Shown here: in pieces, positions 33,994 through 42,194 of the stretch
Position numbering within the stretch: the stretch's first letter is position 1
Layout: every line of letters begins with the position of its first letter
Origin: Mesorhizobium shangrilense
GTDB taxonomy: Bacteria; Pseudomonadota; Alphaproteobacteria; Rhizobiales; Rhizobiaceae
Reading direction: 5' to 3'
Assembly: GCF_040537815.1 (NCBI RefSeq)
Contig: NZ_JBEWSZ010000001.1
Coordinates: forward strand, 4,712,001 to 4,776,000
DNA: 64,000 nt
The notes under the pieces: generated by a model
The model's database searches: none
What the model saw: only the letters and a program-made list of their open reading frames with translations
What the model was told of the DNA's origin: nothing
Translations under genes and position numbers: made by a program

Positions 33994-35154
33994 CTAGCAG
34001 GTGGCTGTGCCGGCTAGCAATGTAATCTCAGTCGCTGGCGAAGTGTCGATGCCGACCAGGCGCTTCGGTTTCGATTTCGCCGCTTCCGGATCGCCTTGAG
34101 GCGACAATCCCAAAGAGTTGTTGATCAAAAGGCTGCTCAGGGTACAGGCGTCCTCGATCGGCTGATCTATGTTCAGCCAGGTGGCGTGCTTGACGCCCTG
34201 CCATCCGAGTTCGCGCGCTTCCTTGGGCGAGAGGCCGAACTCGAGTTTGAACATCCGGCTGTAGGCGGAGGCGTCGCTGAAGCCCCATTGCTCGGCGATG
34301 ATCGAGATCGATCGTCTGTCCGAACTGTCCGCCAGGACATCGCGCGTCTTGAGCAGCCGCTTGCGGCGTACATAGTTGGCTATCCCGCCTGCCGGCTCGA
34401 AGATCCGGTAAAGACGTGACCGCGAGACGCCGACCGCGCGGCAGAGCTTGTCGGGCGTCAGATTCCGGTCTGCCAGCCGCTCCATGAGGATTTTCGTGAT
34501 GCGAGCGGTGGTGACGGCGTCCACTGGCCCTTGCGCCCCGGCAAGATGATCCTTTGAGGGCGTAAGGGCGGCCGCGAAGAGATTGGCCGTCGCCGTCATG
34601 ATGTGCGGCAGATCCCCCTTCTTGAGGCTGGGGAGGGAGCGATGCAGCAGAAGCATATAGTCCGCCAGGAAGTTCAAAGTGGCGTCGCTGGCTTCAAGTC
34701 TTGACGAATTGGTTGCCGGCAAGGTGCGCGGCAGAAAGAGCGCGACGATCAGGTCATCGTGGGTCAGCCCGACATCTGGCAACGCCAGGCACCTCATGCG
34801 GGGCTTTCCTGCTTCCATCGCACCGCTGGGCGACCGTGAAAACGGCATCGACAGCACCCAGTGATCCAGCAGCGGCCGCCTGCGATGCTCCCATCGGATG
34901 TCGAAGCCGGAACCCGGAAGCCTGATTGTGCCGAGTGCCAGATCTCCCAACTGCCATACCTGCTGGCGGGCTGGGAATATGTGGCGCTCGGCCCGCGGAA
35001 GCTGAATTTCGGCAAGCTCCGTGTACCACGTCCGAAAGAGGTCGAATTGTTCGGCCGGCGGCGCTGACGCGGTGTCCATTGCCATGGCGCATCTCAGATG
35101 CTCATCGGCGAAGGGATCGGTGGGAATGCCGGGTGCGCTTAGTCTGGCGTCCAT
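33994..35154 (-). CDS. AraC family regulator, SAPPAEQFDL paralog family (member 3)
   Basis: 386 residues. The N-part has MDTASAPPAEQFDLFRTWYTELAEI; the DNA-binding part has LCRAVGVSRSRLYRIFEPAGGIANYVRRKRLLKTRD and QWGFSDASAYSRMFKLEFGLSPKEA. The conserved tail SLLINNSLGL is followed here by a 30-residue extension rich in Lys and Thr not found in the paralogs. It is very close to the protein at 25597. The frame continues open for 84 codons upstream of the ATG, but that part has no homology I recognise. No structural gene follows on the strand, so its targets lie elsewhere. Confidence 0.88.
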   Translation of the reverse strand: MDARLSAPGIPTDPFADEHLRCAMAMDTASAPPAEQFDLFRTWYTELAEIQLPRAERHIFPARQQVWQLGDLALGTIRLPGSGFDIRWEHRRRPLLDHWVLSMPFSRSPSGAMEAGKPRMRCLALPDVGLTHDDLIVALFLPRTLPATNSSRLEASDATLNFLADYMLLLHRSLPSLKKGDLPHIMTATANLFAAALTPSKDHLAGAQGPVDAVTTARITKILMERLADRNLTPDKLCRAVGVSRSRLYRIFEPAGGIANYVRRKRLLKTRDVLADSSDRRSISIIAEQWGFSDASAYSRMFKLEFGLSPKEARELGWQGVKHATWLNIDQPIEDACTLSSLLINNSLGLSPQGDPEAAKSKPKRLVGIDTSPATEITLLAGTATC

Positions 35155-35798
35155 TGTGACTCCTATCCCGCCGCCGCCATGGAGGCCCATGTCGGGCACC
35201 CACTGCATTTCGTGCTTCCAGCCATCTGTCGGTGGGCGTTTCGGCCCCACCGACTTCCAGCCTCGGGATTCGAGCGTTGTGTAATCAGGATGATGCCGGC
35301 GCCGCTGCGGGCACGTGGGTGGGAACGGCGAGGCGGCTGCGCCTACAAAGGCTGATCGAGCACCATTCTGCCCTCCTGCATCTCGGCCGAAACTGGCTCC
35401 CGGCATCCGCGGATTAGCGGCGCGGGTGCGGCGTCAACGACGCCGCACCCTAGAATCTCCTGAGGGTCAGCCAATCTCTATCCACTTTCCGACAGGACGC
35501 AGAGGCTGTCGGATGGCGATGAACCTGTGATGCGTTTCGTTGCCTCATCCTGCGGATCATGGCGCGGATGGTGTCGGCATGATCACGGGATCACCTGTTC
35601 CCCGATGCCTGTGCCGATTGCCGCGAGGCGCGCGACCGAAATTCAAGATCCGATCGCTGCTGGATTGGGCCGATCGTCCTCGCCTTTTCGCAGCCGGCCT
35701 TCCCCGGACATGAACCCTTCGAATGCCCGATCAGATGCACCGGGACAGGCCGCGTTACGTGCCAATCCTCCTCACGTCAGCAGGTTCGACGACATCCA
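35155..35798. other. 644-base gap with a 12-bp perfect hairpin
   Basis: Between two AraC genes on the minus strand. Short frames on both strands have no homology. The only structure noticed is the inverted repeat at 35424-35450. Confidence 0.55.
35424..35450. repeat. 12-bp perfect inverted repeat (GGGTGCGGCGTC)
   Basis: GGGTGCGGCGTC and GACGCCGCACCC are separated only by AAC, giving an unusually stable hairpin on either strand. It lies upstream of the AraC gene at 33994 and downstream of the AraC gene at 35799. No T-tract follows on the minus strand, so it may be a processed terminator or a binding site. Confidence 0.55.
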
Positions 35799-36779
35799 TC
35801 AATCTTGCGGCGCATGCCCCCAGATGCGCCGCCGCGTCTCGCTGGGCGAGCATCCGAAGAGCGCCGAATAGGCCCCGGCGAAGCGGCCCAGGTGCCAGAA
35901 GCTAAAGCTCATGGCGATATCGGTGATCGAGAGGCGATCGCCCTCCGTCAGGATGAGACCGTGCGCCGCCCGTAACCGCCGCTCACGCTCGTAGGCGCGA
36001 GGATTGATCCCCAGGCGTTCCTGAAACGCGCGTTCCAGCGTTCGCTCGCCGACGCCCAGTATCCCGCAGACGGCGCTGACCGAAACCGGACCGTGCGGTT
36101 TCGTCTCGAGGATGGCGAGAGTGGCATCAACGATTTCGCGTCGATCGCCGGAACCGAGGCCGCGGGCGGGCGGCCCCTGCGTGCGGGAGAGCACCTGCGC
36201 GAGCGCGGCGCCTGCCTCGCTCGCCGCAACCGCCAGGCCGGCACTAAGGTCGTGGCCACGCCGCGCGGCAGCCTGCGCGTACCCGACGGTCAGCAGCAGC
36301 TTCTGTTGAAGCTCCAGTTCGGTTGCCGGGGCGAAGCGCTGCCCGTGCACCCCAGGCATCAGCCAGTCCCGCCGGTCCGGGTGGGAGGCAGATGCCGTAC
36401 GCAGAGAATCGAGCGCAGAGCCACGCAGGCCGATCCGCATAAGGCGATAGCTACCGGGCATCTCCAGGTTGAATTCCGTTCCCGGGCCGATGACCCGCAA
36501 CCGCGGTACTTCACTGCGTTGCCCGTTGAAGGTGGTGCCTTCACCCCAAAGGAACACCGCCGTCAGCGCATCGTCATTGATCGCCCCCGACATCGCGATG
36601 CCACCCTTGTCCTGCAGGTCGAGGACGAACGCGTCGCCATAGTCGATGGTCGCCAGGCGCGATGCATGGCGCTGTGCTCCGATCTGCTGGATATGGAATT
36701 CGGCATCGGGATCGGATTCGCGGGTGCGGGCCACGACGGAGTTGTATTTACGCGCGTACCAGTTCGGTGCCTCCAACAT
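35799..36779 (-). CDS. AraC family regulator (distinct from the paralog family)
   Basis: 326 residues. The N-domain (FHIQQIGAQRHASRLATIDYGDAFVLDLQ, LRVIGPGTEFNLEMPGSYRL) is an AraC-binding-like fold, and the C-terminal helix-turn-helix has VSVSAVCGILGVGERTLERAFQERLGINPRAYERERRL and ITDIAMSFSFWHLGRFAGAYSALFGCSPSETRRR. It lacks the PPAEQFDLF hallmark and the NNSLGL tail of the five paralogs. The ATG at 36779 has GGAG upstream; a TTG at 36827 would add 16 residues. A block shared with the AraC promoter at 26717 lies about 105 bases upstream. Confidence 0.85.
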   Translation of the reverse strand: MLEAPNWYARKYNSVVARTRESDPDAEFHIQQIGAQRHASRLATIDYGDAFVLDLQDKGGIAMSGAINDDALTAVFLWGEGTTFNGQRSEVPRLRVIGPGTEFNLEMPGSYRLMRIGLRGSALDSLRTASASHPDRRDWLMPGVHGQRFAPATELELQQKLLLTVGYAQAAARRGHDLSAGLAVAASEAGAALAQVLSRTQGPPARGLGSGDRREIVDATLAILETKPHGPVSVSAVCGILGVGERTLERAFQERLGINPRAYERERRLRAAHGLILTEGDRLSITDIAMSFSFWHLGRFAGAYSALFGCSPSETRRRIWGHAPQD

Positions 36780-36827
36780 CCATGGTCTCCACACGTGTCG
36801 TCCGAAGTGGGGTGATACCGGACGCAA

Positions 36828-37289
36828 TCGCTTTTCTTGCCCAACTCGGCCCTCAGTTTGTTTCGCCGACCGGGCCTACTTTCGCGCAACAGGCCGATTT
36901 CCCGCGACAGCAAACAAATCATCAACCGCTCGTCGTTGGTGAGGTCAAATCAAGGTTACGATACATAACGCCAAACCACGTGACTGATGCCGGCCAGCAG
37001 ATACGCCATGCGCTGGACAGATGTTCTGGACGGACCGGCCGACATCGGCGCCGAAACGGCAGCGGGCGTAGGGGAGCCCGCTGCCGCCAGGAGCGAAACA
37101 CCACGACTGACTGATGTGTTCGGCTCCTTGTTCCCCCGCAACGGCTTGGCGGCAGACATCGCTGCGAGGAAGGTCGTTGGCAGAAAGCGCCGCCCACACC
37201 GCGTGAGTACGCCAGCGATGCTTCAGCGCTTTGAAGCGCCCCCGAAAGCCATGCGTGGTCTCGGAGGCGCGGTCTCGAGGCGTGCGCTC
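36828..37289. other. 462-base gap between AraC gene and protease gene
   Basis: Holds the promoter region of the AraC gene with the conserved blocks at 36884-36905 and 36936-36959, and the 3' end of the Do-type protease transcript. No gene recognised; plus-strand frames here are antisense to the protease gene. Confidence 0.5.
36884..36959. promoter_or_regulatory. Conserved upstream blocks, copy C
   Basis: 36884-36905 matches 26717-26738 in 21 of 22 positions. 36936-36959 (TGAGGTCAAATCAAGGTTAC core) matches the core of the 107-base elements at 26771 and 39396. Order and orientation of the two blocks are the same as at 26717-26804. It precedes an AraC gene in both cases. Confidence 0.55.
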
Positions 37290-38753
37290 TCAGCCCTTGC
37301 CGACGGGCAGAGCGACGAATCGGTTGGTGTCGTCACGGGTGATCTGCATAAGCACGGCCTTGCGGCCAGCCTTGGCGGCATCCGACATGGCCTTGGCGAC
37401 GTCGCCGGTGGTGCCCACCTTGGCCGAGTTGATCGTGGTGATGACGTCGCCGGGCTCGATGCCACGGTCGGCCGCGTCGCTGCTGGGATCGACATCGGTG
37501 ACGACCAGCCCCTTGCCTTTGTCCGACTTGGTGACGGTCAGCCCGAGATCGGCCAAGGCGTCGGCCTTGGCGGGTGCGGCCTGCTTGCCGTCATCGCTTG
37601 AGCCCTGCTTGTCGCCGGAGGGCAGCGTGCCCAGATCGACCTTGACCGTCTGGCTCTTGCCATCGCGCCACACGGTGACATCGACTGATTTGCCTGGCGC
37701 ATAGGCGCCGATCAGGCGGGCGAGTCCCTTCGGCGAGTCGACGTCCTTGCCGTTGACCTGGGTGATGACGTCACCGGCGATGATGCCGGCCTTCTTGCTG
37801 GGACCAGCGTCCTGGGCGTTCGAAACCAGCGTGCCCTTGTCCGATTTCAGGCCAAGCGAGTCGGCGATGTCGGCGGTGACCGGCTGGATTTCAACACCGA
37901 GCCAGCCGCGCTTGATGGAACCGTCCTTCATAAGGTCCTCGACGACTTGCTTGGCGGTCGAGGCCGGAATGTCGAAGCCAATGCCGACACTGCCGCCCGA
38001 TGGCGAGAAGATGGCTGTATTGACGCCAATCACCTCACCGTTGAGGTTGAAGGTCGGACCGCCCGAATTGCCGTGATTGACCGGAGCGTCGATCTGGATG
38101 AAATCGTCATAGGGGCCAGCGCCGATGTCTCGGCCGCGAGCCGAGACGATACCGGACGTAACGGTGCCGCCAAGGCCAAACGGATTGCCGACGGCCACCA
38201 CCCAGTCACCGATACGAACCTTGGAATCGTCGGCGAAGTTGACGTAGGTGAACTTGTCGCCGCCGTCGACCTTCAGCACCGCAAGGTCGGTGCGCGGATC
38301 AGTGCCGACCAGCTTGGCGTCGAGCTCCTTGCCGTCGCTGGTGACAACTGTGAAGGACGAGCCTTCCGAGACGACGTGATTGTTGGTGACGAGGTAGCCG
38401 TCCTCGGAGATGAAGAAGCCCGAGCCTTGCGCCACCGGGCGCGGCTTGCCATCGCCATGCTTGAAGCCGCGTTGTTGCGGGTTGTCGGACCCATCCTGGT
38501 CGTCGGAGCCTTCATCGGCCGCAGGCTGAATCGTGGATTTGACCTTGACGCTGACGACCGCGGGCGAGACGCGTTCGACGATATCGGCAAAGCCGGTCGA
38601 CTGCGGCGCCTGGACATGCACGGCATCCGCCTGAACGGGAGCCGTTCCGGAGAGAACCGCAGTGGCGCCAACAGTGCCGATGACGGCGAGTGACGCCGCA
38701 GCCAGCGTCAGGCGCCGACGGGTGCTGGAATATGAATTGGGGGCGATATTCAT
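37290..38753 (-). CDS. Do family periplasmic serine protease (DegP/HtrA)
   Basis: 487 residues. The signal region is MNIAPNSYSSTRRRLTLAAASLAVIGTVG. The trypsin-like domain has the triad His126 (VTNNHVV), Asp156 (PRTDLAVL) and Ser230 (HGNSGGP), followed by two PDZ domains (RGWLGVEIQPVTADIADSLG and a second around DLGLTVTKSDKGKGLVVTDV). It degrades or refolds damaged envelope proteins. The ATG at 38753 precedes the signal region; 43 upstream codons have no homology. The 5' region is AT-rich for this genome. Confidence 0.93.
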   Translation of the reverse strand: MNIAPNSYSSTRRRLTLAAASLAVIGTVGATAVLSGTAPVQADAVHVQAPQSTGFADIVERVSPAVVSVKVKSTIQPAADEGSDDQDGSDNPQQRGFKHGDGKPRPVAQGSGFFISEDGYLVTNNHVVSEGSSFTVVTSDGKELDAKLVGTDPRTDLAVLKVDGGDKFTYVNFADDSKVRIGDWVVAVGNPFGLGGTVTSGIVSARGRDIGAGPYDDFIQIDAPVNHGNSGGPTFNLNGEVIGVNTAIFSPSGGSVGIGFDIPASTAKQVVEDLMKDGSIKRGWLGVEIQPVTADIADSLGLKSDKGTLVSNAQDAGPSKKAGIIAGDVITQVNGKDVDSPKGLARLIGAYAPGKSVDVTVWRDGKSQTVKVDLGTLPSGDKQGSSDDGKQAAPAKADALADLGLTVTKSDKGKGLVVTDVDPSSDAADRGIEPGDVITTINSAKVGTTGDVAKAMSDAAKAGRKAVLMQITRDDTNRFVALPVGKG

Positions 38754-39368
38754 GAGTTGGGATCCTCTTGGAAGGGATGCGCTCCAGATGAGCGTCCTGG
38801 CAGGAGGACTAGAGGGGCGCACATTACGGCGCCATTTCCATTGCATGAAAGTTTTGTTATTTTTCAAAAACTGAGAGCACATGTATATAAAGACACTATC
38901 GGCTTATTTTTGGGAAAGATTGCAAAATTGTAACTTGGATATTTGAATAATATGTAATTCAAGCACATCGAAAGCGATGATTGTTCGATGTCCCGAAAAT
39001 CAATATCGAAATCAAAAAAACCAAATATCCCATCCGATCTGTTCGGTGTTTACTCGACATTGATTCGAGGATCGTGCGATGGCGATTTCAGGTCAAATTT
39101 CGTCACAAGTTATCTATACGTCGATTGTATGGCGGCGCATTTGAAAGCGGCGCGCATAGCATCAGGCTCGTCTTTGCCGCCATTCCCCGAGGACGCCAGA
39201 AAGCCGCTCTAGACTGTGATTTCTCGTGGGATGAGGGCGCTGTCTAACGGGTGATCTTCGTCTCAACGAGAGAGGGGTCGGGCGGCCTGTCGCGGGCATC
39301 GAGGACGCGCATACGGTTTCAAGGTCTTGCGACAGATCGCTGCCATACATCCCCCATGCCAGACTACT

Positions 39369-39395
39369 GCGGAGGACACAGTTAACGGAGAGGCA
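39369..39395 (+). repeat. 27-bp direct repeat, left copy
   Basis: Contains GGACACAGTTAACGGAGAGG. It is identical to 39510-39536 except one base. Directly adjoins element B at 39396. The right copy contains the ribosome site of the BA14K gene. Confidence 0.8.
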
Positions 39396-39502
39396 GTGCA
39401 AAAAATAAACGCCCTATCCACGTTTGGGATTCACGGCATATTCCAAAAGGACGAAGTGCTGGCTTAAAATTACTTCGATTTGACCTCATCCGCGGCGACA
39501 GG
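39396..39502 (-). repeat. 107-base intergenic element, copy B
   Basis: Its reverse complement aligns with 26771-26877 without gaps, about 15 differences. It sits 35 to 142 bases upstream of the BA14K start. It begins at the first base after the left 27-bp direct repeat and ends seven bases before the right one. Relative to the nearest downstream gene it has the same orientation as copy A has to the AraC gene at 25597. Confidence 0.7.
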
Positions 39503-39509
39503 TTGGACG

Positions 39510-39536
39510 GCGGCGGACACAGTTAACGGAGAGGCA
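39510..39536 (+). repeat. 27-bp direct repeat, right copy (BA14K leader)
   Basis: Second copy of the repeat at 39369, ending one base before the BA14K start codon; GGAGAGG serves as ribosome site. The left copy has lost its gene context, so this looks like a duplicated gene leader or a target duplication. Confidence 0.8.
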
Positions 39537-39537
39537 T

Positions 39538-39951
39538 ATGAAGCGCATCATCATCGCCGCGCTCATCGCAAGCATGGCAGCACCTACATGGGCAATGCCG
39601 GTCGGAGCGCTGAGGCCGTCAGTTACCGATACGGTCACGAACGTCGATCTAAGGAGGCCTCCCCGCCATAGACCGGGACACGGAGCACGGCCACCGCACC
39701 ACAGGCCTCCCCATCATCGGCCCCACCGTCATCACCGTCATTCGAGGAACAATAGTGGCGCCGTCGCGGCGGGCGTGATTGGCGGGATGCTGCTCGGCGG
39801 TATGGCGGTCTCGGCTGCCCGCCAGCGCGATCACACCGCGTGGAATAACCACGTGAACTGGTGCTCGCAGCGTTATCGCTCCTATCGGGTTTCGGACAAT
39901 AGCTGGCAACCCAACAATGGCCCGCGCCGGCAGTGCATCTCGCCCTTCTGA
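39538..39951 (+). CDS. BA14K-like secreted protein
   Basis: 137 residues: signal peptide [19 protein letters not shown], a His/Pro/Arg-rich middle (about 43-70), a Gly-rich hydrophobic span [14 protein letters not shown], and the C-terminal BA14K motif [20 protein letters not shown] ending CISPF. BA14K proteins are restricted mainly to Rhizobiales, are immunoreactive in Brucella and have lectin-like reports. The start is decided by GGAGAGG. The His-rich stretch may bind metal. Confidence 0.85.
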   Translation: MKRIIIAALIASMAAPTWAMPVGALRPSVTDTVTNVDLRRPPRHRPGHGARPPHHRPPHHRPHRHHRHSRNNSGAVAAGVIGGMLLGGMAVSAARQRDHTAWNNHVNWCSQRYRSYRVSDNSWQPNNGPRRQCISPF

Positions 39952-39999
39952 GCAATGTCCCGCAGGTCTTCTCGAGAGCGCCAGTTTGGGAGGACTATT

Positions 40000-40320
40000 G
40001 TGCTGCGAAACCTATCAATCGCGGTAATTGGCGCCCTGATGATTGCAAGCTTCAAGCATTCCGCGTCTGGCGCGTCCATTGGCGCGGGCAATCCCTATCC
40101 CGTCAGCAACTACACATGCCAGGACGGCACGCGTCTGGCAGTGCGTCTCCTCGGTGATCGCGCTTCGGTATCCGTCAACGACGCGGCCGAGGTTGATCTG
40201 CCCTCGATGGGGCCAGAAGGCACGATTTTTTCGAACGGCCAATGGACACTCACCATCATACAGGGACAGCTGTCGTGGGGCGTTGGCCGGGCTGTGCCGT
40301 CCGCATGCGCCGGCGGTTGA
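40000..40320 (+). CDS. MliC-like secreted protein (lysozyme inhibitor fold)
   Basis: 106 residues from a GTG with GGGAGGA upstream. The signal is LRNLSIAVIGALMIASFKHSASG. The mature domain has YTCQDGTRLAVRLLGDRASV, VDLPSMGPEGTIFSNGQWTLTIIQGQLSWGVG, the pattern of membrane-bound C-type lysozyme inhibitors, with paired Cys (YTC, PSAC). The frame is open back to 39955, but those 15 codons overlap the gap after BA14K and lack a signal. If correct it protects the wall from host lysozyme. Similarity is moderate. Confidence 0.65.
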   Translation: MLRNLSIAVIGALMIASFKHSASGASIGAGNPYPVSNYTCQDGTRLAVRLLGDRASVSVNDAAEVDLPSMGPEGTIFSNGQWTLTIIQGQLSWGVGRAVPSACAGG

Positions 40321-40327
40321 GCATCTT

Positions 40328-40380
40328 TGACGCAATTCCAGACGGAAAACCGTTCACACTTTTCCTGGAATTGCTCTAGA
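40328..40380 (-). repeat. Rhizobial palindromic repeat, copy 3
   Basis: GACGCAATTCCAGACGGAAA and TTTTCCTGGAATTGCTCTAG form an imperfect palindrome between two convergent genes; its right end includes the stop codon of the AraC gene at 40376. It is well placed to act as a bidirectional terminator. Confidence 0.8.
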
Positions 40381-41443
40381 GCCCAAAAGAGTTCTGCAGC
40401 AGGAGGTTACCCAGCGTGTGCGCCTTGTCATGCGGCGGACTACTCTGCTGCAAGAGCGCGGGCGACCGGCCTCGCCAGCCTTCCGCGCGCGCCTCCTTGG
40501 GCGTGATGCCGAACTCCTTCCTGAACATGCGGCTGTACATCGAGGGGTCCGTGAAGCCCCATTCCTCGGCAACGATCCAGATCGGCCGCCCATCGGAACT
40601 GTCGGCCAGTATGTCGCGCGTCTTGAGGAGGCGCTTGCGGCGGATATAGTTCGAAACGCCTCCGACCGGCTCAAAAACCCGGTAAAGGCGGGAGCGGGAC
40701 ACGCCGATGTCGCGGCAGAGCCTGTCGGGCGTCAGGTCGGGGTCGTTCAACTTCTGTGCGATCATCTTGGAGGCACGTTCGACGATCACGGCGTCGATCG
40801 CATTCCGGGCCTCGACGATATGGTCACGCGACAGGGTCAGACAGGCCGCGAGCAGGTTTGTCGTCGCGGCAGCGATGTGTGGAGCGTCCGCGACCCTCAA
40901 ATCGGGCAGGGAACGATCCAGCAGAAGCAGGAAATCGACCAGGAACAGGCTCGACTCTTCACGTATTTCAACTCTAGACGATCGGATGAACGGCAGGCTG
41001 CGAGGCATCATAAGGGCAACGCAGCCGTTATCTTCCGCGACATACTCGAAAGGTTCGGCCAAGGACTCCATAACCGGCTTCCCAGCCTTCCATTTCCCGC
41101 CGGAACTCCGATCCTTGGACAACGGTAAAAACAAGTACCAATTGTCAATTGTGGCCCTTTTCAAGTGGCGCCAACGGTAGCGGTTGCCTTCACCTGGCAA
41201 ACCTAGCCGCACGGTTGTTATCGTTCCGAGATTCCACGCCACTTGGCGCGCTGGAAACGATTGGAACTTTTCCTGCACGGGCTCGAATTCGCAAACACCT
41301 TCATGCCAACTTCGAAACAGGTCGAATTGCTCGGCGGATGGAGCCGAGAAGGTATCGAGATCAATGGCGCGTTTCAGTGTCTCGTGAATGCCTGCTACCT
41401 CGGCAGGTTGTCCAGATGAGGCTCTATCTCTTTGTTCAAGCAT
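40376..41443 (-). CDS. AraC family regulator, SAPPAEQFDL paralog family (member 4)
   Basis: 355 residues. The hallmark is DLDTFSAPSAEQFDLFRSWHEGVCEF; the DNA-binding part has LCRDIGVSRSRLYRVFEPVGGVSNYIRRKRLLKTRDIL and EWGFTDPSMYSRMFRKEFGITPKEAR, and the tail ends LGNLLLQNSFGL. It is closest to the protein at 51296. The ATG at 41443 gives the length of the paralogs; an in-frame ATG at 41479 is three bases after the L,D-transpeptidase stop. Both genes are on the minus strand 39 bases apart, so they are probably one operon. Confidence 0.88.
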   Translation of the reverse strand: MLEQRDRASSGQPAEVAGIHETLKRAIDLDTFSAPSAEQFDLFRSWHEGVCEFEPVQEKFQSFPARQVAWNLGTITTVRLGLPGEGNRYRWRHLKRATIDNWYLFLPLSKDRSSGGKWKAGKPVMESLAEPFEYVAEDNGCVALMMPRSLPFIRSSRVEIREESSLFLVDFLLLLDRSLPDLRVADAPHIAAATTNLLAACLTLSRDHIVEARNAIDAVIVERASKMIAQKLNDPDLTPDRLCRDIGVSRSRLYRVFEPVGGVSNYIRRKRLLKTRDILADSSDGRPIWIVAEEWGFTDPSMYSRMFRKEFGITPKEARAEGWRGRSPALLQQSSPPHDKAHTLGNLLLQNSFGL

Positions 41444-41482
41444 GATCTTTTCCGAAAACCGGCTCTTTTCCGGGATCATGCG

Positions 41483-42091
41483 CTAGAGAACGATAACACG
41501 GGCGCCGTTGCGCACCGTGCCGTAGAGTTCAAAAATGTGTTCGTTCAACATCCGGATGCAACCGGACGATGCGGCTTTGCCAATAGTCCACGGCTCATTG
41601 GTCCCATGAATGCGATAGAGCGTATCCCTGCCATTGCGATACAGATACAGCGCCCGTGCTCCGAGAGGGTTGTTTGGGCCACCGGGGACGCGCTGCGGTA
41701 AGCTTGGATTGCGGCGTCGCATGTTGGCGGTAGGAGTCCAGGTTGGCCATTTGGCTCTTCGTCCAACTATTGCCTCTCCACTCCATCTCTGTCCGTCCCG
41801 ACCGACTGCAATCCCAAAGCGGATCGCCCTGCCGGCATCTTCGACATAATACAGGAAGCGTTCTTGCTTGTTGATAAGGATTGTTCCGGGGGATTCCTTG
41901 CCCGAATAAGGCACCATTTGCCGATGGAGGTGCTGGGGAACACGTGCCTTGTCGACAAGAGGAATGTCGAACGGCTTGTCTGGTATTCTCCCGATATACC
42001 AACTCTTCTGGGAGGCTTCCGCGCGACCGAATAGTGCCAGAAATGATATCCCTCCAACAATCACGGATCGTCTGTTTAAAGAATTTACCAA
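41483..42091 (-). CDS. L,D-transpeptidase (YkuD domain)
   Basis: 202 residues. The N-terminus MVNSLNRRSVIVGGISFLALFG resembles a Tat/Sec signal. The YkuD domain covers about 68-200: PGTILINKQERFLYYVEDAGR, then the active-site segment YRIHGTNEPWTIGKAASSGCIRM with His162 and Cys178. It forms 3-3 cross-links or attaches proteins to peptidoglycan. The following AraC gene is probably co-transcribed. Neighbouring MliC-like and BA14K genes also act at the envelope. Confidence 0.92.
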   Translation of the reverse strand: MVNSLNRRSVIVGGISFLALFGRAEASQKSWYIGRIPDKPFDIPLVDKARVPQHLHRQMVPYSGKESPGTILINKQERFLYYVEDAGRAIRFGIAVGRDGQRWSGEAIVGRRAKWPTWTPTANMRRRNPSLPQRVPGGPNNPLGARALYLYRNGRDTLYRIHGTNEPWTIGKAASSGCIRMLNEHIFELYGTVRNGARVIVL

Positions 42092-42194
42092 ATGAATCTC
42101 CTACCCTCGATCAGATCGCGTCAGCCGAGGAAAGCGTATTGGGTTCATAACCTGATCTCAGCCCAGACAAGTCCTCAGGCAATTTTTTATACAT

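Larger units (their letters stand above)
38754..39537. other. 784-base gap: AT-rich stretch, 107-base element and direct repeats
   Basis: About 38840-39120 is clearly AT-rich compared with the window. Two overlapping plus-strand frames (38981, 38988) start there but have no homology and no good ribosome site. The right half holds element copy B flanked by 27-base direct repeats, and the ribosome site of the BA14K gene. Confidence 0.6.

Noticed and set aside
38981..39247. Possible small gene in the AT-rich stretch
   Set aside because: Two overlapping frames, no homology, no ribosome site; AT-rich DNA has few constraints here.
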